Shown: in pieces, positions 1-8,241 of the stretch
Numbering within the stretch: the stretch's first letter is position 1
Layout of the letters: each line of letters opens with the position of its first letter
From: Bacteroidota bacterium
Lineage (GTDB): Bacteria > Bacteroidota > Bacteroidia > Bacteroidales > VadinHA17
Reading direction: 5' to 3'
Length of the DNA: 50,288 nt
Assembly (NCBI GenBank): GCA_022561875.1
Contig: JADFQJ010000017.1
Span: 1-50,288 of the forward strand
Position numbers and translations under genes: made by a program
The notes under the pieces: model-generated
What the model saw: only the letters and a program-made list of their open reading frames with translations
Database searches by the model: none
What the model was told of the DNA's origin: nothing

Positions 1-54
1 TAAAATTACTGTATAAATAACGTTATCTAATCTCATACCAACTTCAAAAATTAC

Positions 55-192
55 ATGCTTGAGAAAACATTAAATCGAGTTAGATTAAGCTATCACAAAC
101 ATTATATTGGTCCTAAAACTATAACTGAGGTATCTCCTATTTGGCAAGAAACTGAGCCCGATGGACACGACCAAATAACTTTAAAAATATGA
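55..192 (+). CDS. Possible small ORF overlapping the OstA-like fragment
   Basis: This is an open frame of 45 codons starting ATG, whose TGA overlaps the ATG of the next frame by 4 bp (ATGA). I do not recognise the protein. It is hydrophilic, with no signal peptide or membrane segment. It may be chance, or a frame-shifted remnant of the upstream part of the OstA-like gene that follows. The reading frame of that next gene has several stops in the first 155 bases. Low confidence that it is a real gene. Confidence 0.2.
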   Translation: MLEKTLNRVRLSYHKHYIGPKTITEVSPIWQETEPDGHDQITLKI

Positions 193-485
193 TTGCCTTT
201 TTCAGGGAAAGTAATCTTTACAAAATAGAAGTAACCGGTAACGGTGAAACTATTTATTATATACTGGATGAGGGAGAGATAATGGGAGTAAACAAGGTTC
301 TTTGCAGTGATATTATTATTTATCTTGAGAACGGAGAAATTAATAAAATCAGTTTTCTTGACAAACCTGATGGTATTATGACCCCACCTGATGATGAAGA
401 TCCTGAAAATCTCAAACTTGATGGGTTTAATTGGCTGGAGCTATCCCGGCCATTAAATAAATGGGATATCTTTAAGTGGAAATAA
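189..485 (+). pseudogene. C-terminal fragment of an OstA/LptA-like (OstA_2) protein
   Basis: The 98 residues resemble only the last part of the large periplasmic OstA-like proteins of Bacteroidota, which are relatives of the lipopolysaccharide-transport protein LptA. Recognisable pieces are MIAFFRESNLYKIEVTGNG near the start, then ETIYY, GVNKVLCSDIIIYL, ISFLDKPDG and the closing GFNWLELSRP. Family members are several hundred residues long, with a signal peptide and repeated beta strands ahead of this region. Here there is no signal peptide, and the same frame has stops at 153 and earlier. The ATG used is simply an internal methionine of the family. The simplest reading is a gene broken by an earlier rearrangement or frameshift, or an assembly edge. 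The family call is from memory of conserved motifs, not from a search. Confidence 0.5.
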
Positions 486-548
486 ACTTTAGTATCACAT
501 TCCACTTATCTAAGTTAGAGACATGGGGAATTCTGCGAATTTTCCTGG

Positions 549-770
549 CTAATACTCGTCCTCATTAAAAAAGAAATCATCTTTACTGGGATAGTCAGGC
601 CATATATCTTCAATACTTTCATATATATCACCCTCATCTTCAATTTCCTGAAGATTCTCAATTACTTCTAACGGCGCCCCGGAACGAATTGCAAAATCGA
701 TTAATTCATCCTTTGACGCAGGCCATGGGGCATCTTCTAATTTTGAAGCTAACTCAAGTGTCCAATACAT
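549..770 (-). CDS. DUF2795 domain protein
   Basis: This is a small acidic protein of 73 residues. MYWTLELASKLEDAPWPAS, the segment DELIDFAIRSGAPLEVIENL and EDIWPDYP match a short, highly conserved Bacteroidota family annotated as DUF2795-containing. Its length is that of the family. It has no signal peptide or membrane segment, so it is probably cytoplasmic. No biochemical role is established to my knowledge. It lies just downstream of the cobalamin adenosyltransferase gene on the same strand, with a 92-bp AT-rich gap that could hold its own promoter. Confidence 0.8.
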   Translation of the reverse strand: MYWTLELASKLEDAPWPASKDELIDFAIRSGAPLEVIENLQEIEDEGDIYESIEDIWPDYPSKDDFFFNEDEY

Positions 771-862
771 TTCCGCTCAATTTCAGATCCTTTTATTTGT
801 GAACCTCCTCTAAAATTGTGCAAATATATAAAAATATATATCAAATAATCTTTAGGGAAAAC

Positions 863-1417
863 TTATTTTTTTTTATCAGGATACCAATGAATTTCTTTTA
901 TCCTAAAATCATCGGTGAGCTTACGGGATAGAACAAAAAGATAGTCAGACAACCGGTTAAGGTATCTGGCAAATATCTTGCTTTGCTTACGGGGGATATT
1001 TATTGCTAAAACTTTTCTTTCAACCCTGCGGCAAACACTTCTTGCTATATGGCAATATGAAATAACTGTGTTCCCTCCTGGTATAATAAATGAAGATAAG
1101 GTTTTCAGGTTTTTATCCATAGCGTCTATCTTGTCTTCAATCTTCTTAATATCTTTTACTTCAAGACCGGTAACAATAACTTTACTGTTCTGGTAATCTG
1201 AAGCTAAAACTGAAGCGCCGGTCATAAGGCATTTTTGAACCCACTCAAGAAAATCCTTATCACTATCATTAATCTTCTGAACTCTTAGCAGGCCAATATA
1301 TGAATTCAGTTCATCAACCGAGCCGTATGCTTCAATTCTTACATGATATTTCGGTACCCTTGCACCACCGGCTAATGAGGTTTCTCCCTGATCTCCTGTT
1401 CCGGTATATATCTTCAC
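863..1417 (-). CDS. PduO-type cob(I)yrinic acid a,c-diamide adenosyltransferase
   Basis: This enzyme transfers the 5'-deoxyadenosyl group of ATP to cob(I)alamin or its precursor, giving adenosylcobalamin. It acts in the cytoplasm as a trimer. The N-terminal ATP-binding motif is clear (YTGTGDQGETSLAGG, then the RV.K segment and YGSVDELNSYIG, residues 4-42). So is the C-terminal signature PGG followed by HIARSVCRRVER near residues 115-135. The length of 184 residues is normal for the PduO/MMAB family. Adenosylcobalamin-dependent enzymes are not in the window. The start codon lies 17 nt downstream of a CTGAATAGTTAC box shared with other loci here. I see no cobalamin riboswitch in the upstream gap. 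Confidence 0.9.
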   Translation of the reverse strand: MKIYTGTGDQGETSLAGGARVPKYHVRIEAYGSVDELNSYIGLLRVQKINDSDKDFLEWVQKCLMTGASVLASDYQNSKVIVTGLEVKDIKKIEDKIDAMDKNLKTLSSFIIPGGNTVISYCHIARSVCRRVERKVLAINIPRKQSKIFARYLNRLSDYLFVLSRKLTDDFRIKEIHWYPDKKK

Positions 1418-1434
1418 TTTTGACTATATTTAAG

Positions 1435-1512
1435 GTAACTATTCAGCGCCTTAAGTTTGGAATACCCGAAATGACTAAAATTCAAAATAACTAAAATGTT
1501 ACGAATTACGAG
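1435..1512 (-). repeat. Intergenic repeat module ending in CTGAATAGTTAC (copy A)
   Basis: Read on the minus strand, this stretch runs TACTCGTAATTCGTAAC, then several ATTTTAG words, then AAGGCG, and ends in CTGAATAGTTAC (1435-1446). It sits 17 nt before the adenosyltransferase start codon. The same order of words is found at 48207-48290 ahead of the SelD fusion gene. Between this module and 1654 the minus strand is a purine-rich low-complexity stretch with GAGGAAG-like words. Confidence 0.6.
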
Positions 1513-1653
1513 TATGCCTCTTCTCTTCATCTCCCAGTCACTCCCTCGCCACCTCGCTTCGTTCCTCTTCCCTCTTCTACCCTTTGACTCTTGACTACCT
1601 TTTGTATTCTTCCTTCCTCCTTACTCACCTTACTCAACTTACTCAACTCATTC

Positions 1654-1685
1654 ACTCATTTACTCATTTACTCATTTACTCATTT
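1654..1685. repeat. 8-bp tandem repeat (ACTCATTT x4) overlapping a stop codon
   Basis: Four uninterrupted copies of ACTCATTT (minus strand AAATGAGT) span the TGA stop of the ABC ATPase gene at 1672-1674. Imperfect related words (ACTCAACTT) extend left to about 1625. The array therefore encodes the last residues of the protein and begins its 3' trailer. Confidence 0.85.
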
Positions 1686-2379
1686 CTTCAACTTTCTTAT
1701 TAATTGTGTCCGAATCAACCTCGCCGTCAAACAGCCTGATAATCCTGCCAGCACGCCGGGCAATACTCTCTTCGTGAGTAACAAGGATTATAGTATTTCC
1801 ACGTTGATGTATCTCGCCGATTACATTCATAATGTCATTTGAGGTTTTAGAATCAAGGTTACCGGTAGGTTCGTCAGCCAAAATAATTGAAGGATAATTT
1901 ACAAGTGCCCTTGCCATCGCAACTCTCTGACGTTGTCCGCCTGAAAGTTCGTTAGGTTTATGGGTCATCCTGTCTGCCAGACCTACACTGTCAAGAACTT
2001 CCTTAGCCCTGATAATCCTTTCCGGCTTTGCTATCCCGGAGTAAACCATAGGAAGCATGACATTTTCAAGTGCGGAATATCGTGGCAGCAGATTATACGT
2101 CTGGAAAATAAAACCAATCTCCTGATTTCGTATTTCCGCAAGCATATTGTCTTCCATTTTGCTGACATCGGTACCATTGAGGATATATTGCCCGCTTGTA
2201 GCTGTATCAAGACAGCCCACCAGGTTCATCAAGGTTGATTTCCCTGAGCCAGAAGGACCCATAATAGCTACATATTCATTCTTATCAATTGAGATTGTAA
2301 CCGAACGAAGCGCTTTCACAACAACTGTTCCCACATAATAATTTTTAACAATTTCCCTTAGAGATATTATATTTTCCAT
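1672..2379 (-). CDS. ABC transporter ATP-binding protein, LolD/MacB type
   Basis: This is the ATPase subunit of an ABC transporter of the MacB/LolD/FtsE group, which usually works with FtsX-like permeases on lipoprotein release or efflux. Walker A is GPSGSGKST (residues 41-49), the Q-loop lies in [10 protein letters not shown] (90-99), the signature LSGGQRQR is at 145-152, and Walker B with D-loop is [11 protein letters not shown] (about 166-176). A switch histidine is in LVTHEE. The length of 235 residues is typical. No permease gene is adjacent. The upstream neighbour on the same strand is a methyltransferase. The last residues, EEMSK, and the stop codon lie inside an 8-bp tandem repeat, so the C-terminus may have been altered by repeat growth. 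The substrate cannot be told from the sequence. Confidence 0.9.
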   Translation of the reverse strand: MENIISLREIVKNYYVGTVVVKALRSVTISIDKNEYVAIMGPSGSGKSTLMNLVGCLDTATSGQYILNGTDVSKMEDNMLAEIRNQEIGFIFQTYNLLPRYSALENVMLPMVYSGIAKPERIIRAKEVLDSVGLADRMTHKPNELSGGQRQRVAMARALVNYPSIILADEPTGNLDSKTSNDIMNVIGEIHQRGNTIILVTHEESIARRAGRIIRLFDGEVDSDTINKKVEEMSK

Positions 2380-2407
2380 CGCTGTTTACGGGTTATTAAA
2401 TGAACTA

Positions 2408-2437
2408 CGAAAATAATTTATTTTGTTGATAAACCAA
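2408..2437 (-). promoter_or_regulatory. Candidate promoter for the ABC ATPase gene
   Basis: On the minus strand TTG (2435-2437) is followed after exactly 19 bp by TATTTTCG (2408-2415), one base off the Bacteroidota -7 consensus TAnnTTTG. A start about 7 nt further would leave a leader of roughly 20 nt before the ATG at 2379. The TTG lies in an inverted repeat, TGTTG-GTTTAT-CAACA. It is found by eye only. Confidence 0.4.
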
Positions 2438-2445
2438 CAATACTT

Positions 2446-3264
2446 CTAATATCTTATCCTGAAATGTTGTTTTGAATGCAGCTCTTTACGGAAAAAAACC
2501 AAACCAAACCTGAAAATGTCAATCGTAGCCTTTACACCAGGATATTTCTTTATTCTTTCCCATGCTTTCTCCATTCCATTACTCCAGTGAATATCATCAA
2601 GAATGATAATACTCTCAGAATTCACAGCCCCGAGGCATAACTCAAAATACTCAATGGTTGCCTCTTCACTGTGATCGCCATCAATAAAGACCAGGTCAAG
2701 TACAGGTAATTGCTCCAGAAGCACAGGTAAAACATCGCTGAATTCACCAGTGTATTGCTTTATATTACTGAGCTTTAACCTGTTGAAGTTTTTCCTGGCT
2801 AATGCAGACAATATTTCCGAACCTTCAATGGTATGAATTTTGGTATTTTGATCAGGTAAAGCCAGGTATGAAGAACCTATTCCTAAAGATGTGCCTAATT
2901 CCAGAATAACCTGCGGTTTGCAGAACATAACCATGCGATACAAAAGTCTTCCATATTTTTTATGCGTGGAAGATATGCGGACAATATTCCCGATACTGAC
3001 ATTTTTCTTTTTCCCAAAATGCGAACCTGCACCAAAACTCTTTGCATTCACTACCTCTTTATCCGACCTCAACTCTGAATAAAGATCGTTGATCTTCTTC
3101 ATATTCCAGTCAACTTTCCTGTCTCTTAAAACACTTATAACAAACCGGTAAATAAAAGGGGAATGAATTCCATGTCCTTTTCCGTGACCCGAAAACAGGA
3201 AATAAACCATATATTTCAGGATGTATTTCAGATTTTCCCACATATTTCGGAATACTTGCTTCAT
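2446..3264 (-). CDS. Class I SAM-dependent methyltransferase
   Basis: This is a Rossmann-fold methyltransferase of the O-methyltransferase type. The SAM-binding motif I is VILELGTSLGIGSSYLAL (about residues 119-136), the acidic end of strand 2 is in HTIEGSE, and LDLVFIDGDHSEE (about 189-201) is the motif I see in catechol/caffeoyl-CoA O-methyltransferase relatives. The first 90 residues are a basic N-terminal extension with GHGIHSPFIYRFV, which I associate with a Bacteroidota-specific group. There is no signal peptide. The acceptor is unknown. The gene is divergent from recG with a 46-bp gap and lies upstream of the ABC ATPase on the same strand. Confidence 0.75.
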   Translation of the reverse strand: MKQVFRNMWENLKYILKYMVYFLFSGHGKGHGIHSPFIYRFVISVLRDRKVDWNMKKINDLYSELRSDKEVVNAKSFGAGSHFGKKKNVSIGNIVRISSTHKKYGRLLYRMVMFCKPQVILELGTSLGIGSSYLALPDQNTKIHTIEGSEILSALARKNFNRLKLSNIKQYTGEFSDVLPVLLEQLPVLDLVFIDGDHSEEATIEYFELCLGAVNSESIIILDDIHWSNGMEKAWERIKKYPGVKATIDIFRFGLVFFRKELHSKQHFRIRY

Positions 3265-3310
3265 TTTTGTTCAAAATTAGTTATTTTCATCAGTAATAAA
3301 TATTCTTCCT

Positions 3311-5416
3311 ATGCCTGATATCCTGAAAACCGACATACAATTTCTAAACGGGGTTGGACCAAAAAGAGCTGAGTTATTAAGGAAAGAACTACAAATCAAT
3401 TATTTTGAAGATCTTTTGTATTACTTCCCGTATAAATATATCGACCGGACAAAGTTCTATACGATCAGGGAAATAAACAGCAATCTTCCTTACATCCAGA
3501 TCAAAGGCCGTATAACAGGATTCAAAACTGCCGGACATCGAAGGAATAAAAGACTTGTTGCAGAATTTTCAGATAATACAGGTATTATTGAATTGGTATG
3601 GTTCCGTGGTGTTCAATGGATCAAAGACAGTCTTAAGACCGGAAAAGAATATGTTATTTTCGGCAAACCAACTGTTTTCAATAATAAAATAAACTTAATC
3701 CACCCCGAAGTTGAAGACCAGGAAAAATTAAACAGCAAAATCAATGCTTCTTTACAATCCTTTTACAATACGTCCGAAATACTAAAAAAGAGCTGGCTCA
3801 CTTCAAAAGCTATCCAGAAACTGCAAAACAACCTTCTTCAGCATGTTAAAGATAAAATTCCGGAGACAATACCATCTTACCTGCTAAAGGAACTAAATCT
3901 GATATCATTGGAAGAGGCACTTCTCAACATTCATTTTCCACAAAATCCCGGCATTCTCAAAAAAGCAGAATACAGACTGAAATTTGAAGAACTTTTCTAT
4001 ATCCAGATAAATTTACTAAAGCAAAAAAAAACAAGAAATAAAGAATTCAGGGGACATGTTTTTTCAACCGTTGATGATTACTTTAATACTTTTTACCATA
4101 AAAATCTTCCGTTTGAATTAACTTCAGCACAAAAAAAAGTACTTAAGGAAATCAGAAAGGATACCGGTTCCGGCAAGCAGATGAACAGGCTTCTTCAGGG
4201 TGATGTCGGCAGCGGAAAAACACTTGTGGCATTGATGAGCATGCTTATTGGGCTTGATAATGGTTTCCAGGCCTGTATGATGGCTCCCACCGAAATACTT
4301 GCCAAACAGCATTTCCAAACCCTGACAAAAATGCTGGAGAATATGGATATTTATGTAGCCCTGCTTACAGGATCTACAAAACAATCAGAAAGAAAAACAT
4401 TATTTAAAGATCTGAAAGACGGAACACTTCAAATCCTGGTCGGAACACATGCATTAATTGAAGAAACAGTGAAATTCCATAATCTTGGCATTGTAGTTAT
4501 TGATGAACAACATCGTTTTGGTGTTGCCCAGAGAGCAAAACTTTGGAAAAAAAACAAACAACCTCCTCATATTCTTGTAATGACCGCAACACCCATTCCA
4601 CGAACACTTGCAATGACCCTCTACGGTGATCTCGATGTTTCGGTTATCGATGAACTGCCACCGGGAAGAAAACCTGTAATAACAGCCCATTACTATGACT
4701 CGAAAAGATTGAGACTTTTCGGTTTTCTACGTAAACAAATTAAAAAGGGACAACAAATATATATTGTATACCCGCTTATCACGGAATCGGAAAAAATGGA
4801 CTATAAAGATCTGGAAGATGGTTACGAAAGCATTGTAAGAGAATTTCCACCACCTGAATATGCAGTGAGTATAGTGCATGGAAGAATGAAATCCCAGGAA
4901 AAGGACATCGCTATGAAGTATTTTATTAAAGGCCAGACACATATAATGGTGGCTACAACTGTAATCGAAATTGGAGTCGATATATCTAATGCATCGGTGA
5001 TGGTTATTGAAAGTGCTGAAAGATTTGGTTTGTCACAACTTCACCAGTTGCGGGGCAGGGTTGGCAGAGGAGCAGACCAATCTTATTGCATACTTATGAG
5101 TTCAGTGAAACTCACTCACGAAGCAAGAAAAAGGATTGAAATAATGGTAAGGACAAACGATGGTTTTGAAATTGCTGAAGTTGACCTGAAGCTTCGTGGT
5201 CCGGGAGACCTGGAAGGTACACAGCAAAGTGGGATTGCATTCAGCCTGAAAATTGCCAACCTGGCAAAAGACGGACAAATTCTTCAGTATGCAAGAGAAA
5301 AAGCCCAGGAGATAATTAATAAGGATCCTGAACTCGCCAAACCTCATAATTCAGTCCTTATGAAACAACTAAGGAAGCTGAGAAAAGAAAATGTCGACTG
5401 GAGCTCGATAAGTTAG
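3311..5416 (+). CDS. recG: ATP-dependent DNA helicase RecG
   Basis: RecG is a monomeric helicase that remodels stalled replication forks and Holliday junctions. The N-terminal wedge region contains the FLNGVGPKRAELL motif (residues 11-23) and the OB-fold that grips the fork (about 60-135). The helicase core has Walker A GDVGSGKT (297-304), motif II DEQH (398-401), motif III MTATPIPRTLA and the RecG-typical LHQLRGRVGRG with QxxGRxGR geometry. The C-terminus carries the KLRGPGDLEGTQQSG segment typical of RecG/Mfd translocation modules. The length of 701 residues is normal. It stands alone, divergent from the methyltransferase. The rnf cluster follows 95 bp later. Confidence 0.97.
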   Translation: MPDILKTDIQFLNGVGPKRAELLRKELQINYFEDLLYYFPYKYIDRTKFYTIREINSNLPYIQIKGRITGFKTAGHRRNKRLVAEFSDNTGIIELVWFRGVQWIKDSLKTGKEYVIFGKPTVFNNKINLIHPEVEDQEKLNSKINASLQSFYNTSEILKKSWLTSKAIQKLQNNLLQHVKDKIPETIPSYLLKELNLISLEEALLNIHFPQNPGILKKAEYRLKFEELFYIQINLLKQKKTRNKEFRGHVFSTVDDYFNTFYHKNLPFELTSAQKKVLKEIRKDTGSGKQMNRLLQGDVGSGKTLVALMSMLIGLDNGFQACMMAPTEILAKQHFQTLTKMLENMDIYVALLTGSTKQSERKTLFKDLKDGTLQILVGTHALIEETVKFHNLGIVVIDEQHRFGVAQRAKLWKKNKQPPHILVMTATPIPRTLAMTLYGDLDVSVIDELPPGRKPVITAHYYDSKRLRLFGFLRKQIKKGQQIYIVYPLITESEKMDYKDLEDGYESIVREFPPPEYAVSIVHGRMKSQEKDIAMKYFIKGQTHIMVATTVIEIGVDISNASVMVIESAERFGLSQLHQLRGRVGRGADQSYCILMSSVKLTHEARKRIEIMVRTNDGFEIAEVDLKLRGPGDLEGTQQSGIAFSLKIANLAKDGQILQYAREKAQEIINKDPELAKPHNSVLMKQLRKLRKENVDWSSIS

Positions 5417-5531
5417 TCTTCTTTAGAAATATTATTATGGTTATACAAGTTTTTGCCCATAGCAACACTCATTTTTCTTATAATCTTAGTATTTTCGCCA
5501 ATTATATTTTGTGAGGGTGAAAAGAATACAA

Positions 5532-5954
5532 ATGGGAACATCGAAGGAAATTGAACATCCCGGAGTAATTACAAGCATTGACTCTTCCGGAATAAAAGTC
5601 GATATCACAACCTATTCAGCATGTTCATCATGCAATGCAAAAGGTGTTTGTTCCATATCTGACGTTAAGGATAAGATTGTTGAGGTTCCAAACACCGGTG
5701 ATTTTTCGGTTGGACAGGAAGTTCAGGTCATTCTGCATCAAAACCTGGGTTTTAAAGCCATGTACCTGGGATATGTTCAACCTTTTATTATTGTATTAAT
5801 CTCTTTGATTATCACCAGTTCCCTCACCGGTAATGAGTTATTGGCCGGACTCATTTCCCTGGGCACTCTGGCACCTTACTTTCTGATCCTACTTTACTTC
5901 AAAGAAAAAATCAGGAATAAATTTACCTTTGCAATCAAAAAACAGGAACAATGA
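5532..5954 (+). CDS. rseC: RseC/SoxR-reducing system family protein
   Basis: This is a small inner-membrane protein with an N-terminal cytoplasmic cysteine cluster (SACSSCNAKGVCS, spacing CxxCxxxxxC) and two membrane segments (about residues 70-90 and 97-117). RseC-like proteins are linked to reduction of SoxR in E. coli, and in Bacteroidota they head the rnf operon. I chose the ATG at 5532. An upstream GTG at 5511 would add seven basic residues that family members lack. The end overlaps the rnfB start by 4 bp, so translation is probably coupled and the gene opens the operon. The cluster may pass electrons to, or sense, the Rnf complex, which is inference. Confidence 0.85.
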   Translation: MGTSKEIEHPGVITSIDSSGIKVDITTYSACSSCNAKGVCSISDVKDKIVEVPNTGDFSVGQEVQVILHQNLGFKAMYLGYVQPFIIVLISLIITSSLTGNELLAGLISLGTLAPYFLILLYFKEKIRNKFTFAIKKQEQ

Positions 5955-6847
5955 GCAGCGTATTGATCACCATTTTATCTCTCAGTTCAATGGGTATCGT
6001 AGCTGCAATAATACTTTACCTGGTTGCACAAAAATTCAAGGTTCTTGAAAATCCGAAAATAGATGATGTTGAGGATGCACTGCCGGCTACCAATTGTGGA
6101 GGATGCGGGTATCCCGGCTGCAGGAATTTCGCAGAGGTATGTGTAAATTCAGATACTCTTGATGATCTGTATTGCCCGGTAGGCGGACAGGAAACCATGG
6201 ACATTGTAGCAAATCTCCTGGGCAAGGTAGCATTACAAACTGATCCAAGGGTTGCCGTTATACGATGCTCAGGATCATTTGAGAACAGACCGAGAACAAA
6301 CCATTACGATGGTGCTTCATCGTGTGCTGTAGCATCTGCTTTATATGTTGGTGATACTGACTGCCCGGTTGGATGCCTTGGTATGGCTGATTGTGTGGTA
6401 GTGTGTGATTTTGAGGCCATATATATGGATGATAAAACAGACCTGCCGGTTGTAATAGATGATAAATGTACTGCTTGCGGTGCTTGTGTTAAAGCCTGCC
6501 CGAGAGATATTATTGAACTGAGAAAACGGAATAAGAAAGACCGGCAAATATTTGTATCATGTATTAATGAAGAGAAAGGCGGAATTGCTAAAAAATATTG
6601 CTCTGTCGCCTGCACCGGATGTACAAAATGTTTCAAAGTTTGTGAGTTTGATGCAATCACAATGGGCAATAACCTTGCATTTATCGACTCAGATAAATGT
6701 GTACTGTGCAGGAAATGTGTTCCTGAATGCCCAACTGATGCAATACTCGAGATCAATTTCCTGCCCAGAAAAACAAAGCCGGATAAAGAAAAAATAATAC
6801 CCTTAAATAAAATTCCGGAAAAGGTAAAAACCGATATAAAAGAGTAA
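5951..6847 (+). CDS. rnfB: Rnf complex subunit RnfB (electron transport, iron-sulfur)
   Basis: RnfB is the ferredoxin-accepting iron-sulfur subunit of the Rnf complex (ferredoxin:NAD+ oxidoreductase coupled to Na+ or H+ transport). A single N-terminal membrane anchor (residues 3-25) is followed by the 4Fe-4S domain C49GGCGYPGC57 with C75. A second cysteine group, C138-x3-C-x5-C-x3-C152, comes next. Three ferredoxin-type clusters then follow: C173TACGACVKAC183, C221TGCTKCFKVC231 and C250VLCRKCVPEC260. The extra clusters beyond the short proteobacterial RnfB fit the longer version found in Bacteroidota and other anaerobes. The length is 298 residues. It overlaps rseC by 4 bp, and rnfC follows after 39 bp. 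Confidence 0.95.
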   Translation: MSSVLITILSLSSMGIVAAIILYLVAQKFKVLENPKIDDVEDALPATNCGGCGYPGCRNFAEVCVNSDTLDDLYCPVGGQETMDIVANLLGKVALQTDPRVAVIRCSGSFENRPRTNHYDGASSCAVASALYVGDTDCPVGCLGMADCVVVCDFEAIYMDDKTDLPVVIDDKCTACGACVKACPRDIIELRKRNKKDRQIFVSCINEEKGGIAKKYCSVACTGCTKCFKVCEFDAITMGNNLAFIDSDKCVLCRKCVPECPTDAILEINFLPRKTKPDKEKIIPLNKIPEKVKTDIKE

Positions 6848-6886
6848 GTTTATTATGAGATACCTTTATGAAACAGGAGGAACAAG

Positions 6887-8215
6887 GTGTTAAGAACATT
6901 TAGAAAGGGAGGAATTCATCCGGCTGATAATAAACTCACGGAAAAAAACCCTGTTCAAATATTACCCCTTCCTGAGAAAGTGACTATTCCACTTTCACAA
7001 CATGTTGGTACACCTGCAATACCGGTTGTTAACCGAGGTGATAAAGTAAAAGTCGGACAGTTAGTTGCAAAAAGTAAAGGATTTGTGTCAGCCAATATTC
7101 ACTCATCAGTGTCGGGGAAAGTTGTTAAAATCGATTCATTACCTGATCTTACCGGTTATAAAAAACCTGCAGTAGTTATTGAGGTGGAGGGAGATGAGTG
7201 GGAAGATAGCATTATTCAATCAACTGATCTTCAAAAAGATATCACACTTTCAAAAGATGAGATATTAGAAAAGATCCGTGAATCAGGTATTGTAGGATTA
7301 GGAGGTGCAGCATTCCCGACACATGTTAAACTTATACTACCCCACGGTAAAAAAGCAGATGTGCTCATTATTAACGGTGTTGAGTGTGAGCCCTACTTAA
7401 CATCCGATCACAGGCTGATGATTGAATATGGTAGAGAAATGCTGGTTGGCACCCATATCCTTATGAAAGTCTTGAATGTCAGGAAAGCTATGATCGGGAT
7501 CGAAAATAACAAAGCAGATGCTATTAATTATTTGAAAGGAATTAGCTCATACCTGCCGGGGATTAAAGTATATCCTTTAGAAGTAAAGTACCCGCAGGGA
7601 AGTGAAAAACAACTTATTAAAGCTCTTACAGGCAGAGAAGTCCCTTCCCGGAAATTACCTGTTGATGTAGGCGTTATTGTTCATAATGTATCGACAGCAT
7701 ATGCAGTTTACGAAGCTGTTCAAAAAAACAAACCACTGATCAACAGGATAGTAACAGTTTCCGGCAAATCGTTGAAAAACCCATCCAATTTTGTTGTCAG
7801 GTTCGGTACCTCTGTCCAGTTCCTCATTGAAGCAGCCGGCGGTCTTCCGGAAAATACAGGTAAGGTAATAAGCGGCGGGCTGATGATGGGCAAAGCCCTC
7901 AATTCACTGGATGTACCGGTAATAAAAGGAATGACAGGAATACTCATCGTCCCCGGGAATGAAACGAAAAGAAAAGCAATCGAACCCTGCATCCGGTGTT
8001 CAAAATGTGTAACCGTTTGCCCTATGGGACTTGAACCGTATTTATTAATGCCTTTGGCTCAAAATGAGAATTTTTACAGACTGGAAAATGAAATGGTATT
8101 GGATTGTATTGAGTGTGGTTCATGCAGTTATATCTGCCCGGCTAACAGACCTTTACTCGACTATATAAAACTTGGAAAAGTGGAAGTGAATAAGATAATA
8201 AGAGAAAGGAAATAA
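6887..8215 (+). CDS. rnfC: Rnf complex subunit RnfC
   Basis: RnfC is the peripheral NADH/FMN-binding iron-sulfur subunit, related to NuoF. The protein opens with the family-typical TFRKGGIHPADNK. The glycine-rich nucleotide loop lies at GIVGLGGAAFPTH (about residues 135-147), with NGVECEPYL after it. Two 4Fe-4S motifs close the protein: CIRCSKCVTVCPMGLEP and CIECGSCSYICPANRP (roughly residues 367-425). The start is GTG at 6887, supported by a strong AGGAGG 6-11 nt upstream, which is unusual in this AT-rich, SD-poor genome. The length of 442 residues is normal. Confidence 0.96.
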   Translation: MLRTFRKGGIHPADNKLTEKNPVQILPLPEKVTIPLSQHVGTPAIPVVNRGDKVKVGQLVAKSKGFVSANIHSSVSGKVVKIDSLPDLTGYKKPAVVIEVEGDEWEDSIIQSTDLQKDITLSKDEILEKIRESGIVGLGGAAFPTHVKLILPHGKKADVLIINGVECEPYLTSDHRLMIEYGREMLVGTHILMKVLNVRKAMIGIENNKADAINYLKGISSYLPGIKVYPLEVKYPQGSEKQLIKALTGREVPSRKLPVDVGVIVHNVSTAYAVYEAVQKNKPLINRIVTVSGKSLKNPSNFVVRFGTSVQFLIEAAGGLPENTGKVISGGLMMGKALNSLDVPVIKGMTGILIVPGNETKRKAIEPCIRCSKCVTVCPMGLEPYLLMPLAQNENFYRLENEMVLDCIECGSCSYICPANRPLLDYIKLGKVEVNKIIRERK

Positions 8216-8241
8216 GTGTGAAAAAAATAATTTGATTTCAT

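Noticed and set aside
1654-1685. CRISPR-like array
   Set aside because: Units are 8 bp with no spacers; it is a simple tandem repeat. The same applies to the arrays at 12473 and 40525.
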